DNA from: an uncultured Gemmatimonadota bacterium
Lineage (GTDB): Bacteria; Gemmatimonadota; Gemmatimonadetes; Gemmatimonadales; Gemmatimonadaceae
Direction: 5' to 3'
Assembly (NCBI GenBank): GCA_903910555.1
Contig: CAIVZZ010000015.1
Span: 124,001 to 188,000, forward strand
Length of the DNA: 64,000 nucleotides
Shown: piece by piece, positions 49,450 to 62,297 of the stretch
Layout: each line of letters starts with the position of its first letter
Position numbering within the stretch: position 1 is the stretch's first letter
Position numbers and translations under genes: made by a program
The notes under the pieces: generated by a model
The model's input: only the letters and a program-made list of their open reading frames with translations
The model's database searches: none
What the model was told of the DNA's origin: nothing

Positions 49450-50562
49450 GATTTTCCTCCGGCCGCGCCGGTCATCTTCAGGTATGCCTCGATGAACGGA
49501 TCGATCGCCCCGTCCATCACTTTCTGAACATCGGTAATTTTCAGCTCCGTGCGGTGGTCATTCACCATCGTGTACGGCTGGAAGACATAGCTGCGAATCT
49601 GACTGCCGAATGTGACATCGGCCTTGTTCGCGTCGAGCTTTGCCTTCACCGCGGCCTGCTTCTCCGCTTCAAGCTGGTAGAGGCGATTCTTCAGCTGCTT
49701 CATCGCGGTCGCTTTGTTTTTTCCCTGCGACCGCTCCTGTTGACAGGTCACGACAATTCCCGACGGGATGTGCGTGATGCGAACGGCCGAGCTCGTCTTG
49801 TTGACGTGCTGTCCGCCGGCGCCCGATGCGCGAAACACATCCATCTTGATGTCGTCATCGCGGATTTCGATGTTGATCTCGTTGTCGACAACGGGATACA
49901 CGAAGATCGACGCGAAGCTTGTGTGACGGCGCGCCTGCGAGTCGAACGGTGAGATGCGCACGAGACGGTGCACGCCCGCTTCGGGGTGCAGAAATCCATA
50001 CGCGTACTGACCTTTGATCTCGAGCACCGCGCCCTTGATGCCGGCCTCTTCGCCATCGCTCATGTCGAGAATCTCGACTGAAAAGCCGCGGCGCTCGGCC
50101 CAGCGCGTATACATGCGCATCAGCATCTGCGCCCAATCCTGCGCTTCGGTGCCGCCTGCGCCCGCGGAGATTTCCACCTGCGCATCACGCCAGTCGTCGA
50201 CACCCTGCAATAGCGACTTGAGCTTGAACGCGTCGGTTTCGTCGCGGATCGCGTTCGTCTCGCTCGCCACTTCAGCGATCATTTCGGGATCGGGATCGGC
50301 GTCGAGCAGCGCGTCCATCTCGAGCGCGCCCTGCACGCGAGTCCAGAGCTTGTCGTAGGGGTCGGTCCAGACTTTGATGGCTTTGGTGCGCTGCACCACT
50401 TCACGCGCGCGTTCCTGGTTGTTCCAGAACGCGCCGTCGGCCATTTCGGCCTCGAGAGTGGTCAGCCTTTCGCGCTTGCCGTCGAGGTCAAAGAAACCTC
50501 CGCAATTCCGTCAGGCGATCGGCGTCGGCTTTCAACGATTTTGTGCGCTCTGATTCGGCCAT
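49446..50562 (-). CDS. prfB: Peptide chain release factor 2 with programmed +1 frameshift
   Basis: RF2 ends translation at UGA and UAA. The main frame 50489-49446 contains GAGGQHVNKT (the GGQ hydrolysis motif) and the RISPFDSQ stretch with the SPF stop-codon anticodon. It is joined to a 24-codon first frame that starts at ATG 50562 and reaches an in-frame TGA. The join needs a +1 shift at CTTTGA (50493-50488), skipping base 50490, to give 371 residues. The first frame reads MAESERTKSLKADADRLTEL. RF2 shortage favours the shift, so the gene regulates itself. Confidence 0.94.
50487..50501 (-). promoter_or_regulatory. prfB programmed +1 frameshift site
   Basis: On the - strand GGAGG (50501-50497), three bases, CTT (50493-50491) and the TGA (50490-50488) followed by C reproduce the classic prfB site: an internal Shine-Dalgarno, slippery CUU and a slow UGA-C stop. 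Confidence 0.95.
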
Positions 50563-50616
50563 TGGAATTGAGGGAGGAGGTGTGAGGGAAAGATAATAGG
50601 GTGATGCAGGAGTTGA

Positions 50617-50732
50617 GTCTTCAGTCTAAGGTCTTGGGTCTAACGTCTGAAAACCCGCCGTTTGCGGTTCACGGCTGTGAACTGCTAACGGCGGGTTTTC
50701 AGACTCTAGACAGAAGACTCTAGACTTTAGAC
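50617..50732. repeat. Heptamer-phased inverted repeat, GTCT type, copy 1
   Basis: GTCT starts at 50617, 50624, 50631, 50638 and 50645 and its complement AGAC starts at 50701, 50708, 50715, 50722 and 50729: exactly 7 nt apart in both arms. The innermost unit leads into an 18-bp perfect stem (50645-50662 with 50687-50704) and a second small hairpin inside. The bases after GTCT alternate T, A, T, A, G in the left arm, while the two leading bases vary. It lies between the zinc-ribbon gene's stop and prfB and is close to copy 2 at 56793-56908. Confidence 0.85.
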
Positions 50733-50740
50733 CAACTACC

Positions 50741-52105
50741 CTAAAAAATCTTCTTCCCCCCCGCCAGCACGTCGTTCAGCGCATCCTGAAAGTGCGTCGT
50801 GCTCTCGGCGAATTCCTTGCCGATTTGATCGACGTACTCTTCGTAACTCTTCTTGATCTCCTCGCGGAACAGCTGCTTTAGTGTGTTGTTCTTGATCCCT
50901 TCCTCACGCTTCTGCGGGAGATACGCGACCATATCCGAAACCAGCGCGCGTGCGAGGCGTTTGGCTTTCTGATTCGGATCGTTCGCGAGGAACGGATTCG
51001 GCGCACGCTTCGGCGCACCCGGCGCACCCGGCGCACCCGGCGCACCCGGCGCACCCGGCGCGGGGACGATCGGAGTCGGCGCCGTGACCTTGGAGACGGT
51101 CGCCTGCGGGATCGACGGTGTCGCCGGGATCACAGGTGTCGAAACAGGCGTTACGGCCGGTGGCACCGCAGCTGAGCCCAGCGGCGGTGTCGGCGCCATC
51201 GGTGCCGGCGGTGCCGCGGGCGGCTGCGGCTGCGGCCGCGGCGGGATGACCGGCGGAGCAAAAGGCTGAGAGGTGATCGTCCGCGGCTGCGTTACTCGCG
51301 GCGCGACCGGCGGGGTCGGAACCATCGGCGTCGGCCGCGCGGGCGCGGACGGCGGCGAAACGGGAGGCACGAACGGCATCGATCCCGATGCCCGCGGCGC
51401 CTGCATTGGGGGCTGCATTGAGCCTGGCGCCATCGTCGGACGCGCAGGCGCAAAGGGCGCGCGCGGCGGAGTGCTGCCGGTTACGCCAACGTTCGGGAAC
51501 GGTCGCGGCGTACTGCCGGGCCCGGAGCCGGGCATCGGCGGAGCCATCGGCGGCACTTCCGGCCGCGGCACGGACGTTACGGGCGGCGGAACGGGCGGGG
51601 TAAATGCAGGGGTTGGTTCGCGCGGCGGAACGGCGGGCGTGAAGGCAGGCGTCGACGCGCGCGGCGGTACCGCCGGCGTGAACACCGGCGTCGGCGCGCG
51701 CGGCGGATCGACGGCGACAGCCTCGGGTTCGTCCGTTGCCACCGGTTCCGGCATCGCTTCAAAATCAGAATCGAAATCCGTCGGCGCGGCCTCTTCGATC
51801 AGCTCCATCGCCGGCGACGATTCGAGTTCGACCTCAACGGTCTCGACGACTTCGACCGTATCGACGGCCTCGAACTCCGGGAACGATTGAACCACCGGCG
51901 GAGGCGTGACGGCTTCGACTGTGAACGAAGGCGTCGACGGCATCGCCGGCGCAGACTCCGCGGCAGCACCGGCGGTCGCAAACTCCGGCGCGCTCACAGA
52001 AATCACGCCGCCGCAAACATAGCAGCGCGCGCGTACGCCGCCGAGCGGCACCTTCGCGGGGTCGACTCGAAAAATCGAGCGGCAATCAGGACACGTGACG
52101 TTCAC
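50741..52105 (-). CDS. Proline-rich zinc-ribbon protein
   Basis: A protein of 454 residues. The N-terminal MJ0042-type ribbon has CPDC and CYVC (residues 5-8 and 28-31). A long Pro/Ala/Val/Thr-rich linker of about 300 residues follows and includes a collagen-like Pro-Gly-Ala run near residue 352. The last ~90 residues form a conserved charged helical domain with LARALVSDMVAYLPQKREEG. No catalytic motif is seen. Such proteins are common in soil diderms and are of unknown role. It overlaps the GGDEF gene by 4 nt. Confidence 0.75.
   Translation of the reverse strand: MNVTCPDCRSIFRVDPAKVPLGGVRARCYVCGGVISVSAPEFATAGAAAESAPAMPSTPSFTVEAVTPPPVVQSFPEFEAVDTVEVVETVEVELESSPAMELIEEAAPTDFDSDFEAMPEPVATDEPEAVAVDPPRAPTPVFTPAVPPRASTPAFTPAVPPREPTPAFTPPVPPPVTSVPRPEVPPMAPPMPGSGPGSTPRPFPNVGVTGSTPPRAPFAPARPTMAPGSMQPPMQAPRASGSMPFVPPVSPPSAPARPTPMVPTPPVAPRVTQPRTITSQPFAPPVIPPRPQPQPPAAPPAPMAPTPPLGSAAVPPAVTPVSTPVIPATPSIPQATVSKVTAPTPIVPAPGAPGAPGAPGAPGAPKRAPNPFLANDPNQKAKRLARALVSDMVAYLPQKREEGIKNNTLKQLFREEIKKSYEEYVDQIGKEFAESTTHFQDALNDVLAGGKKIF
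51012..51056 (-). repeat. Five perfect copies of a 9-bp coding repeat
   Basis: The unit GGCGCACCC (+ strand) repeats perfectly five times inside the zinc-ribbon gene and encodes Gly-Ala-Pro triplets. Changes in copy number keep the frame and would only lengthen or shorten the flexible linker. Confidence 0.9.
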
Positions 52106-53097
52106 TGCTCCTCCGCAATGGTCGCCGCGTCGACCGCATCGATCGACAACGGCTCATCATCCGACGTGTCGCCGCGACGGTCGATCGTGAACACCGATCC
52201 CGGCAGCGTTTTCGCATAACTCTTCATCTCGGTCGCGAGTTCACTCACCTGTGCAGCGTGCGTGAACTTGCGACGTTCGTTCGTCACCACTCCGATCGAA
52301 ACCGTCATCAGCGGCACCTTGTGCAGCGCGCCCCGGCGGTCCTTACCAAAATAATACCCGGCACGGCGATCCTGCTCGGAATACTGAAACGGAATCAGCG
52401 CGTCGAACGTTCCAACGATCTCCGCGCACGTCTCCTGGACCTGCTCGATCGGCATCACAAAAAGAAAATCGTCGCCGCCGATATGCCCGACAAACGCCGC
52501 GTCCTCACACGTGCCCTTCACCACATCGTGCAGGATGCGCGAAAGAATTCGAATGACACGATCGCCGTCGTAATAGCTGTAGCGATCGTTGTATTCCTTG
52601 AAGTGATCGAGGTCGGCGTAGCAGACGGCGAACAGCTCCCCCGCCTCGAGACGCTCGAGAATATTGGCCTCGATCTCAGTCGTCCCCGGCAACCGCGTCG
52701 ACGGATGCACATGCGTGTCGCGATCGGAGCGGCGCAGCATCGCCGAGAGACGGAGCGACACGTCGACCGCGGAGAGTCCGTCGCGCAGTACTTCGTCAGC
52801 GCCGGCATCAAATGCCGCGGTGAACGACGTGTCGTCGTTTCGCGTGCATACCACCACCGGCACGATCCCCGTGTACGAATCACCCTTGAGACGCGCGCAC
52901 CCTTTCAGCGCCGCAACAGGATGCGTGCGCGCGTCGATGACGACCAGCCGCGGGCGGCTCCGCAGCGCGGCGGACAGTAACTCGTCCGATGCGCTCACGG
53001 TGGCCAGCGGAAACTGTTGCGCCTCAAGCCAGCCGCGCACGGAAACCGGGAGCGGCTGACCATCGGGCGCGAATATAAATGCGGTCGTTAGCGCCAC
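52102..53097 (-). CDS. Receiver-like and GGDEF domain protein (probable diguanylate cyclase)
   Basis: A 331-residue protein. The first ~120 residues look like a degenerate response-regulator receiver (LVVIDARTHPVA with the acceptor-like Asp, and AGADEVLRDGLS). The C-terminal domain is GGDEF, with VCYADLDHFKEYNDRYSYYD and the signature GGDDF, which keeps the acidic residues needed for cyclic-di-GMP synthesis. No RXXD inhibitory site is seen five residues upstream. It lies between a secreted protein gene and the zinc-ribbon gene. Confidence 0.85.
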   Translation of the reverse strand: MALTTAFIFAPDGQPLPVSVRGWLEAQQFPLATVSASDELLSAALRSRPRLVVIDARTHPVAALKGCARLKGDSYTGIVPVVVCTRNDDTSFTAAFDAGADEVLRDGLSAVDVSLRLSAMLRRSDRDTHVHPSTRLPGTTEIEANILERLEAGELFAVCYADLDHFKEYNDRYSYYDGDRVIRILSRILHDVVKGTCEDAAFVGHIGGDDFLFVMPIEQVQETCAEIVGTFDALIPFQYSEQDRRAGYYFGKDRRGALHKVPLMTVSIGVVTNERRKFTHAAQVSELATEMKSYAKTLPGSVFTIDRRGDTSDDEPLSIDAVDAATIAEEQ

Positions 53098-53184
53098 TCA
53101 CTCCGCCCAGCGAAGGGTATCGGCGCAAGATAGGTATCGCCGCCGAGGGTGTCAAACAACGAGACAGCAGGCACTTGCATCACT

Positions 53185-54030
53185 TCACCGGCCTGTCGAC
53201 GGGCGCCCAAACGGCGCCCACGGGATTGTCGCGGAAATCGACTTCGGAGCACCCGGCGCGCCGAGTTCGCCGTGAACCCGCAGCGTGACGTACGCGTCGA
53301 CCATCGACAGCAAATGATTGGCGAGCATGATCCCCAGCTGCGTGCGCGCATCGCGGGCCGCCTGATTCCGCACCCCGATCTCCTGCACGTACACGTCCTG
53401 CTCCAATTGCGCGTTCCGCCACGAAAATCGATACTGCGGCTGAATCGCGCGCGCGGTATAAAACGCGAACGCGAGACGATACTCGCTCGACGAGGGATCC
53501 GGCTGAACGTTCGGATTCGTCCAATATGTTTGCCGCGCGAGGAGCCACGCCGCGCCGTTGTACGTCGTGATGTCGACTTCAGGCGTGAACGTTCCGCCCG
53601 GCGTGAGGTTGAACACGCCGCTCTCTATATAGTGCTCCATGATCTCGTAATACGCCCATGTGCCCGTGGGCCGGTCACCGGGGAAAAGCGAGCGCGCAAC
53701 ATTGCTGGCGAGCGCCTGGTAACGCGCCGTCGACCGCTGCTGCTGCGAGTGCTGATCGAGATAGCCGAGGAAGGCCCACACATCCACCGCGAGATAGGCG
53801 ACAAAGCGGTTCTGGCCGAGCAGCGCCTGACCTGTGCCCGGGAGCGCGGCAGAAGCGAGCGGCACCCACCACGATGAATCGCGGCGCGGAATCGAGATCG
53901 GGCCGAGGCGAATTCGTTTCGGCGCACTCGGCGTGGAATCGGCTGGGGTGACCGTCTGTCCACGCGCGCAGACCGGTCCGACGGCGATGCAAGCGACCAT
54001 GGCGAAAATCAGCGCGCGCCGGACGGACAT
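53185..54030 (-). CDS. Secreted or membrane protein of unknown function
   Basis: A 281-residue protein with a signal peptide (residues 6-22, cleavage after ARG or ARGQ) and a hydrophobic stretch near residues 55-95 (WWVPLASAALPGTGQALLGQN then VAYLAVDVWAFLGY), which resembles DUF5683-type small membrane proteins with a GxGQ motif. Near the C-terminus is LGIMLANHLLSMVDAYVTLR. I do not recognise a firm family. It overlaps the PorV-like gene by one base, so it is co-translated with an outer-membrane protein. Confidence 0.7.
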   Translation of the reverse strand: MSVRRALIFAMVACIAVGPVCARGQTVTPADSTPSAPKRIRLGPISIPRRDSSWWVPLASAALPGTGQALLGQNRFVAYLAVDVWAFLGYLDQHSQQQRSTARYQALASNVARSLFPGDRPTGTWAYYEIMEHYIESGVFNLTPGGTFTPEVDITTYNGAAWLLARQTYWTNPNVQPDPSSSEYRLAFAFYTARAIQPQYRFSWRNAQLEQDVYVQEIGVRNQAARDARTQLGIMLANHLLSMVDAYVTLRVHGELGAPGAPKSISATIPWAPFGRPSTGR

Positions 54031-55028
54031 CAGAACTGGTAGCGCAGCGTGAGGTACGTCGGCGGCTTCCCCGCGTCAGAGGAGAACCCACCGAATCCGC
54101 GTGCAAAATCAATCGAGAGTCCGCCGCGGCGCGCGCCGAAGCCGACAGCGGCGCTGGCGCCGTCGCCGCTGCCACCGAGCACGCCGAGTCGAACGAAAAA
54201 AGTCTTTTTATAAACGAGTTCGCCGCCTGCGCGCAGTGCGGCGGCGCTCAGCGAGAAATTCTCGACAACTTCCGCGCTGACGTGAAGTTCGGCGTCTGGA
54301 ATACTCTTCTCGATGTTCGGCACGAGATACGACGCGCCGAGGTGAATCCGCGTCGGCAGCGGATCGGACTGCGGCGCGTCATTCACCTGCAACTTCAGTC
54401 CGGCGTCGCGGATATCGAAACCGAGCGTCAGCCGGCGCGCTTTGTCGACGATCGCCTGCACACCGATATCGACGGCGTTCGTCGACGCACTGAACGCGGC
54501 GACGTTCACGCACGCGCCGCTGCAGTCGACGCGCTCTTGCACGAATTTATACGTCACACCGGCGCTGATGCGCGAACCGAATGTCGCGGCGTAGGTCGCG
54601 GCGACGACATAATCGCGCAGGTAGATCGTGCCGATCACGCTCGATCCGGTTGCGTCGGTCTCGTCTTGCTGGCCGTAGTTCACGAGGTACGCCGTCGCGC
54701 CGATCACACCCGCCTTCCCCGCCGGCACGACAAGATTGAGCGCATCGCCGGTCGCGATGATCGTCTGCGAATGATTGATCGAGAGTTCGGTCTGCGTCAT
54801 CCGGGCGATACCCGCCGGATTCGCCCACAGCGACTCGCCGCCGATATCCGATGCGACGACCGCCTGCCCGAGCCCGACTGCACTCGCGCCGACGGGTACG
54901 AGCAGAAAGAGCGCGCCCTCGGGCGAGACCGAACCCTGCGCGCTGGCAGCCACGGGTGCCAGGAAGGGCACCGTGCAGAGCAGCGCGATCCAGACGGCGC
55001 GCGTCAGCTGCGGTACGCGACGCTGCAC
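54030..55028 (-). CDS. PorV/PorQ (UPF0164)-like outer-membrane beta-barrel protein
   Basis: A 332-residue protein with a signal peptide (hydrophobic residues 10-30, cleavage after SAQ) and a mature region of alternating beta strands ending in YLTLRYQF with a C-terminal Phe, the Bam recognition signal. The N-terminal SVSPEGALFLLVPVGASAVGLG with the ANPAG motif matches the PorV family. Such proteins serve type IX secretion in Bacteroidetes, but the other type IX genes are not here. Function by context is unclear. Confidence 0.8.
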   Translation of the reverse strand: MQRRVPQLTRAVWIALLCTVPFLAPVAASAQGSVSPEGALFLLVPVGASAVGLGQAVVASDIGGESLWANPAGIARMTQTELSINHSQTIIATGDALNLVVPAGKAGVIGATAYLVNYGQQDETDATGSSVIGTIYLRDYVVAATYAATFGSRISAGVTYKFVQERVDCSGACVNVAAFSASTNAVDIGVQAIVDKARRLTLGFDIRDAGLKLQVNDAPQSDPLPTRIHLGASYLVPNIEKSIPDAELHVSAEVVENFSLSAAALRAGGELVYKKTFFVRLGVLGGSGDGASAAVGFGARRGGLSIDFARGFGGFSSDAGKPPTYLTLRYQF

Positions 55029-55029
55029 G

Positions 55030-55197
55030 TTAGAGCGGCGTTGCCTCGTCGACGAGCATCACCGGGATGTCGTCGCGCACCGCATAGCGCAGCTTGCAGG
55101 CGTGACAATCGAGCGCTGATTCGCGCTCGTGATATTCGAGCGCGCCCTTGCAGCGCGGGCAGACGAGAATTTCGAGAAGGCGTGGGGCAAGCGTCAT
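55030..55197 (-). CDS. Trm112-like small zinc-binding protein
   Basis: A 55-codon frame starts at ATG 55197 and stops at TAA 55030. The product has CPRC and CHAC pairs and ends with the family turn RDDIPVML. Trm112-family proteins, also called UPF0434/YcaR-like, are small zinc ribbons; in eukaryotes they support methyltransferases, and the bacterial role is mostly unknown. It lies 1 nt before the PorV-like gene and 35 nt after era. Confidence 0.85.
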   Translation of the reverse strand: MTLAPRLLEILVCPRCKGALEYHERESALDCHACKLRYAVRDDIPVMLVDEATPL

Positions 55198-55232
55198 GGC
55201 GGGGGTCTGCGGTGTTTTTCCAGGTGGGTGAT

Positions 55233-56114
55233 TCAGTCGACGTGATAGCCGAGTCGTCTCAGTGCGGCGGAGTCGCGACGCCAGTTGGCGAGCACTTTCA
55301 CGTGAAGGTCGAGGTACACCGGCGATCCGAGCAGTGTTTCGATCTTGGCGCGCGCGCGCGTGCCGATGGACTTGATGCGCGACCCGCCGGCGCCGATGAG
55401 AATGCGTTTTTGGCTGTCGCGCTCGACGTGGAGCACTGCTCGAATGTACACCGGCGAGCGCGATTCACGGAACTCCTCGATCTCGCAGGCAACGCTGTAC
55501 GGCACCTCGTCGTCGAGCTGCTCGAGTGCGGTCTCGCGAATCATCTCCGAGGCGAAGAAGCGCATGTTCTGCGTGCTGAGATCTTCGTCGTTGTAATAGA
55601 ACGGATGTTCGGGCAGGAGTTCGCGGACGCGGGCAAGAAGTTCGGGGACGCCCTCACCGGTAAGCGCCGAGATAACCATTGCGCCGGGGTTTTCGGTGAC
55701 GAGCGCTGACTTGCGGCCATCGATGAGCCGGTCGGCCTTGTTGAAGACGAGAACGATCGGCGCGCGCAGCGTCGATCCCGCGGTGTCGACGGCGAGACTC
55801 GCGGCTTTGGCGAGCGTCTCGACGATTCCCTCGAGTGCGTCTATCAGGTGTACGATGACGTCGGCATCGCGGAGTGCGGCGAGCGACGATTCCTGCATTG
55901 ATTTTTGGAGCTCGTACGCCGGTTCGAGCAAACCCGGTGTATCAAGCAGAATGATTTGCGAATCGGCGTCGGTGATGAGCCCGACGACACGCTCACGCGT
56001 CGACTGCGGTTTGGGGCTCGTGATGGCGAGCCGCTGACCGACGAGACGATTGAGGAGCGTGGATTTCCCGGCGTTGGGTCTTCCCGCGACGGTGACGGTG
56101 CCGGCTTTTGTCAT
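55233..56114 (-). CDS. era: GTPase Era
   Basis: Era binds 16S rRNA 3' ends and helps assemble the 30S subunit. The GTPase domain has [15 protein letters not shown] (residues 11-25), DTPGL and NKAD. The C-terminal KH domain has the family stretch around [20 protein letters not shown] near residues 245-264. Length 293 is normal. It begins the - strand run era-Trm112-PorV. Confidence 0.96.
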   Translation of the reverse strand: MTKAGTVTVAGRPNAGKSTLLNRLVGQRLAITSPKPQSTRERVVGLITDADSQIILLDTPGLLEPAYELQKSMQESSLAALRDADVIVHLIDALEGIVETLAKAASLAVDTAGSTLRAPIVLVFNKADRLIDGRKSALVTENPGAMVISALTGEGVPELLARVRELLPEHPFYYNDEDLSTQNMRFFASEMIRETALEQLDDEVPYSVACEIEEFRESRSPVYIRAVLHVERDSQKRILIGAGGSRIKSIGTRARAKIETLLGSPVYLDLHVKVLANWRRDSAALRRLGYHVD

Positions 56115-56217
56115 CTATGAATTAAGACGATTAGGTGCGAATGTATGGAACGGGTAACTACGGCGACTGGTGACTGGCGACGAGTTGGAGTGGCGGCGAC
56201 GAGCGAGGAGTGGGCGA

Positions 56218-56757
56218 ATGATTCGAGGCGCAACCAAGAGAGCGATGTTGGTGCTGGCGTTTTGTTCGGCGGCCTGCGCGCGGCATCGGGCGGCTGACGT
56301 CGCGGCGCATCCTGTGCCGCCCCCTGCACCGCTCCCGTCCCCGGCGGCGGCCTCCGCGGCACATCCTGCAATTACCACTGAGGCGCAGACGATTGCGCCC
56401 GAGCTGGCATCGGCGATCGGGGCTCGGGTGGCGGATCTCAAGGCGCGCGGCGGCGTGTGCGAGGAATACGGCGAGGTTCTCGAGAGCGCACTGGCGACTG
56501 GGCGGATCACGCTGCGGCCGTACATGTGGCGCGTTGACGGGAATCTGGCGTCGGCGCAGGGCGAGTCGACGGGTGAGATGACGATTGCACGGGATATCGA
56601 CTCACTGAATGTTGGCGTGCGGCGGCTCGACGATGTGCTGCGGAGTGCGGAGCATGAGGCGGCGCACATTGCGTTGCGGATAGCGTCTGGGGATCCGGTT
56701 CGGGAGGCGCGGGTGGATGAGCGGGTGAATGGTTGCAGGAGCGCTCTGCCGCGGTGA
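56218..56757 (+). CDS. Small secreted protein with HEXXH motif, probable lipoprotein
   Basis: A 179-residue protein: an N-terminal hydrophobic segment with a lipobox-like LAFCSAAC (Cys near residue 18), a Pro/Ala-rich stretch, then a compact domain containing the zinc-metalloprotease motif HEAAH in SAEHEAAHIALRIASG near residues 144-159. A third ligand cannot be identified. I chose the ATG at 56218 because GAGGAG lies at 56205-56210. It is divergent from era. Possible metallopeptidase; the activity is unproven and the family is not recognised. Confidence 0.65.
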   Translation: MIRGATKRAMLVLAFCSAACARHRAADVAAHPVPPPAPLPSPAAASAAHPAITTEAQTIAPELASAIGARVADLKARGGVCEEYGEVLESALATGRITLRPYMWRVDGNLASAQGESTGEMTIARDIDSLNVGVRRLDDVLRSAEHEAAHIALRIASGDPVREARVDERVNGCRSALPR

Positions 56758-56792
56758 GGGGACGGATCGTTCGGTTTTCAGTGCCGAGTTGA

Positions 56793-56908
56793 GTCTTGAG
56801 TCTAGGGTCTTGTGTCTAGCGTCTGACCACCCGCAGTACGCCGTTCAGAGCTGTGAACCGCGAACAGCGGGTTTTCAGACGTTAGACGGAAGACCTTAGA
56901 CTGAAGAC
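56793..56908. repeat. Heptamer-phased inverted repeat, GTCT type, copy 2
   Basis: GTCT starts at 56793, 56800, 56807, 56814 and 56821 and AGAC starts at 56877, 56884, 56891, 56898 and 56905. Period and spacing match copy 1. The base after GTCT reads T, A, T, A, G in both arms. A 14-bp stem with two mismatches joins the innermost units. The right arm, read on the - strand, matches copy 1's left arm at 32 of 35 positions. Confidence 0.85.
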
Positions 56909-56919
56909 TTAAAAACGAC

Positions 56920-56950
56920 AAAGCCCCAGCCAAAATCTGGCTGGGGCTTT
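56920..56950 (-). terminator. Terminator of the rRNA operon
   Basis: A perfect 13-bp stem (56920-56932 with 56938-56950) and 5-nt loop lies just after 5S rRNA on the - strand, followed on that strand by TTTGTCGTTTTT. Confidence 0.9.
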
Positions 56951-56958
56951 GTAAAAGG

Positions 56959-57075
56959 TGCCGGCGACGGCCTACTCTCCCGCGATCTCTCAATCGGAGT
57001 ACCATCGGCGCTGTAGGGCTTAACGATCGTGTTCGGAATGGGAACGAGTGTGGCCCCTACGCTCTGGTCGCCAGC
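56959..57075 (-). rRNA. rrf: 5S ribosomal RNA
   Basis: About 117 nt on the - strand. The terminal helix is visible: CTGGCGAC at the 5' end pairs with GTCGCCGG at the 3' end. The internal CCCATTCCGAACACG (loop B/C) and GGGAGAGTAGG segments are conserved 5S sequence. Ends are estimated. Confidence 0.93.
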
Positions 57076-57095
57076 GTATTCATCGAAGTTAATTC

Positions 57096-57120
57096 GACAA
57101 TGGGTATTGGGTAGTGTTCG
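57096..57120 (-). other. 3' arm of the 23S processing stem
   Basis: These 25 bases are almost exactly complementary to 60274-60297 on the other side of the 23S gene (one indel and one mismatch). In the transcript they would close a long helix around 23S rRNA for RNase III processing. Confidence 0.75.
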
Positions 57121-57237
57121 AAGGGACGTCAGGCCTGCGCTCTCGCGCGGACCTGCGAATCCTGATTAGATCGTGCGAAAAATCTGCGGCGTTTGTATTC
57201 CAGCCCCCAGGACTTTCCGAAGAAAGTAGAGGGGGGA

Positions 57238-60193
<2,956 letters not shown>

Positions 60194-60273
60194 AAAATCG
60201 TCAAACAGATTACGCGCGATCTACTCGAGTGATACAATGAAATTGTGTCACTAGTGTTGATTCGTTATTCCCA

Positions 60274-60297
60274 CGAACACTACCCAATTCCATTGTC
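60274..60297 (-). other. 5' arm of the 23S processing stem
   Basis: Complementary to 57096-57120 beyond the far end of 23S. In the transcript the two arms form the helix from which 23S precursor is cut. Confidence 0.75.
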
Positions 60298-60440
60298 AAA
60301 AAGCGTTTGTCATGCGCGATCGCCCCGGTGTTTTTGCGGAGCTCCTGCCAGACAATTTTTGTTCGAAGGTCTCGTTCGGTTTGCACCTATGAGACCAACA
60401 AAGCCCATGCGCACATCGCTGTGTAGGCACAGGCCAGAAA

Positions 60441-60466
60441 AATTGAACGTGAGATCAGGGTGTGGA
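60441..60466 (-). other. 3' arm of the 16S processing stem
   Basis: AATTGAACGTGAGATC and GGGTGTG here match, in the opposite orientation, 62195-62223 upstream of 16S. In the transcript the arms pair and enclose the 16S precursor. Confidence 0.75.
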
Positions 60467-60533
60467 AGCGAGCGACTATCCGGTAGCGCTTTCGTACCGA
60501 CATCCGAAGATGAAGGCCTACTCGCTGCTCCGT

Positions 60534-62057
<1,524 letters not shown>

Positions 62058-62091
62058 TTGCAAGATTCTTGATTAGCTCTCCAAACAAACA

Positions 62092-62113
62092 CTGTCACGC
62101 TGTCGCGTGACAG
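62092..62113 (-). other. Leader hairpin just upstream of 16S rRNA
   Basis: CTGTCACGC and GCGTGACAG form a perfect 9-bp stem with a 4-nt loop about 35 nt before the 16S 5' end. It probably belongs to the precursor fold. Confidence 0.55.
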
Positions 62114-62194
62114 CGCTATTCGGAATCACATAAAAATGTTCAGGTCTAACCTCTCGCCGTGCGCCTGAATGCACACGGGTCAAAAAGGTCGCCT

Positions 62195-62223
62195 CACACA
62201 CCCTTATGATCTCACGTTCAATT
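62195..62223 (-). other. 5' arm of the 16S processing stem
   Basis: Complementary in the transcript to 60441-60466 downstream of 16S, with a small bulge. Defines the RNase III-type helix. Confidence 0.75.
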
Positions 62224-62267
62224 ATCAAATAGCTCGTTCAACTGACCGCTTTTAGCGGTAGCCTCCC

Positions 62268-62297
62268 AACATACTTAGCGTGTCTATTTCTCGTCAA
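62268..62297 (-). promoter_or_regulatory. Candidate promoter of the rRNA operon
   Basis: On the - strand TTGACG (62297-62292), an 18-nt spacer and TATGTT (62273-62268). A start would fall near 62261, about 200 nt before 16S, with a small AT-looped hairpin (ACCGC/GCGGT) at once downstream. Confidence 0.4.

Larger units (their letters stand above)
60194..60533 (-). other. 16S-23S spacer without tRNA
   Basis: This 340-nt stretch has no cloverleaf on either strand; the usual tRNA-Ile/tRNA-Ala genes are absent. It holds the 5' arm of the 23S processing helix (60274-60297) and the 3' arm of the 16S processing helix (60441-60466). Confidence 0.85.

Noticed and set aside
51012-51056. CRISPR-like or regulatory tandem array
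   Set aside because: The 9-bp units are contiguous, coding and in frame, with no spacers.
56161-56187. Possible sixth heptamer element upstream of the small lipoprotein gene
   Set aside because: Only two or three CTGGYGA-like units are in phase; the run is too short to separate from chance.
60194-60533. Possible tRNA-Ile or tRNA-Ala in the rRNA spacer
   Set aside because: No acceptor stem or TTCGA loop in the right setting was found on either strand.
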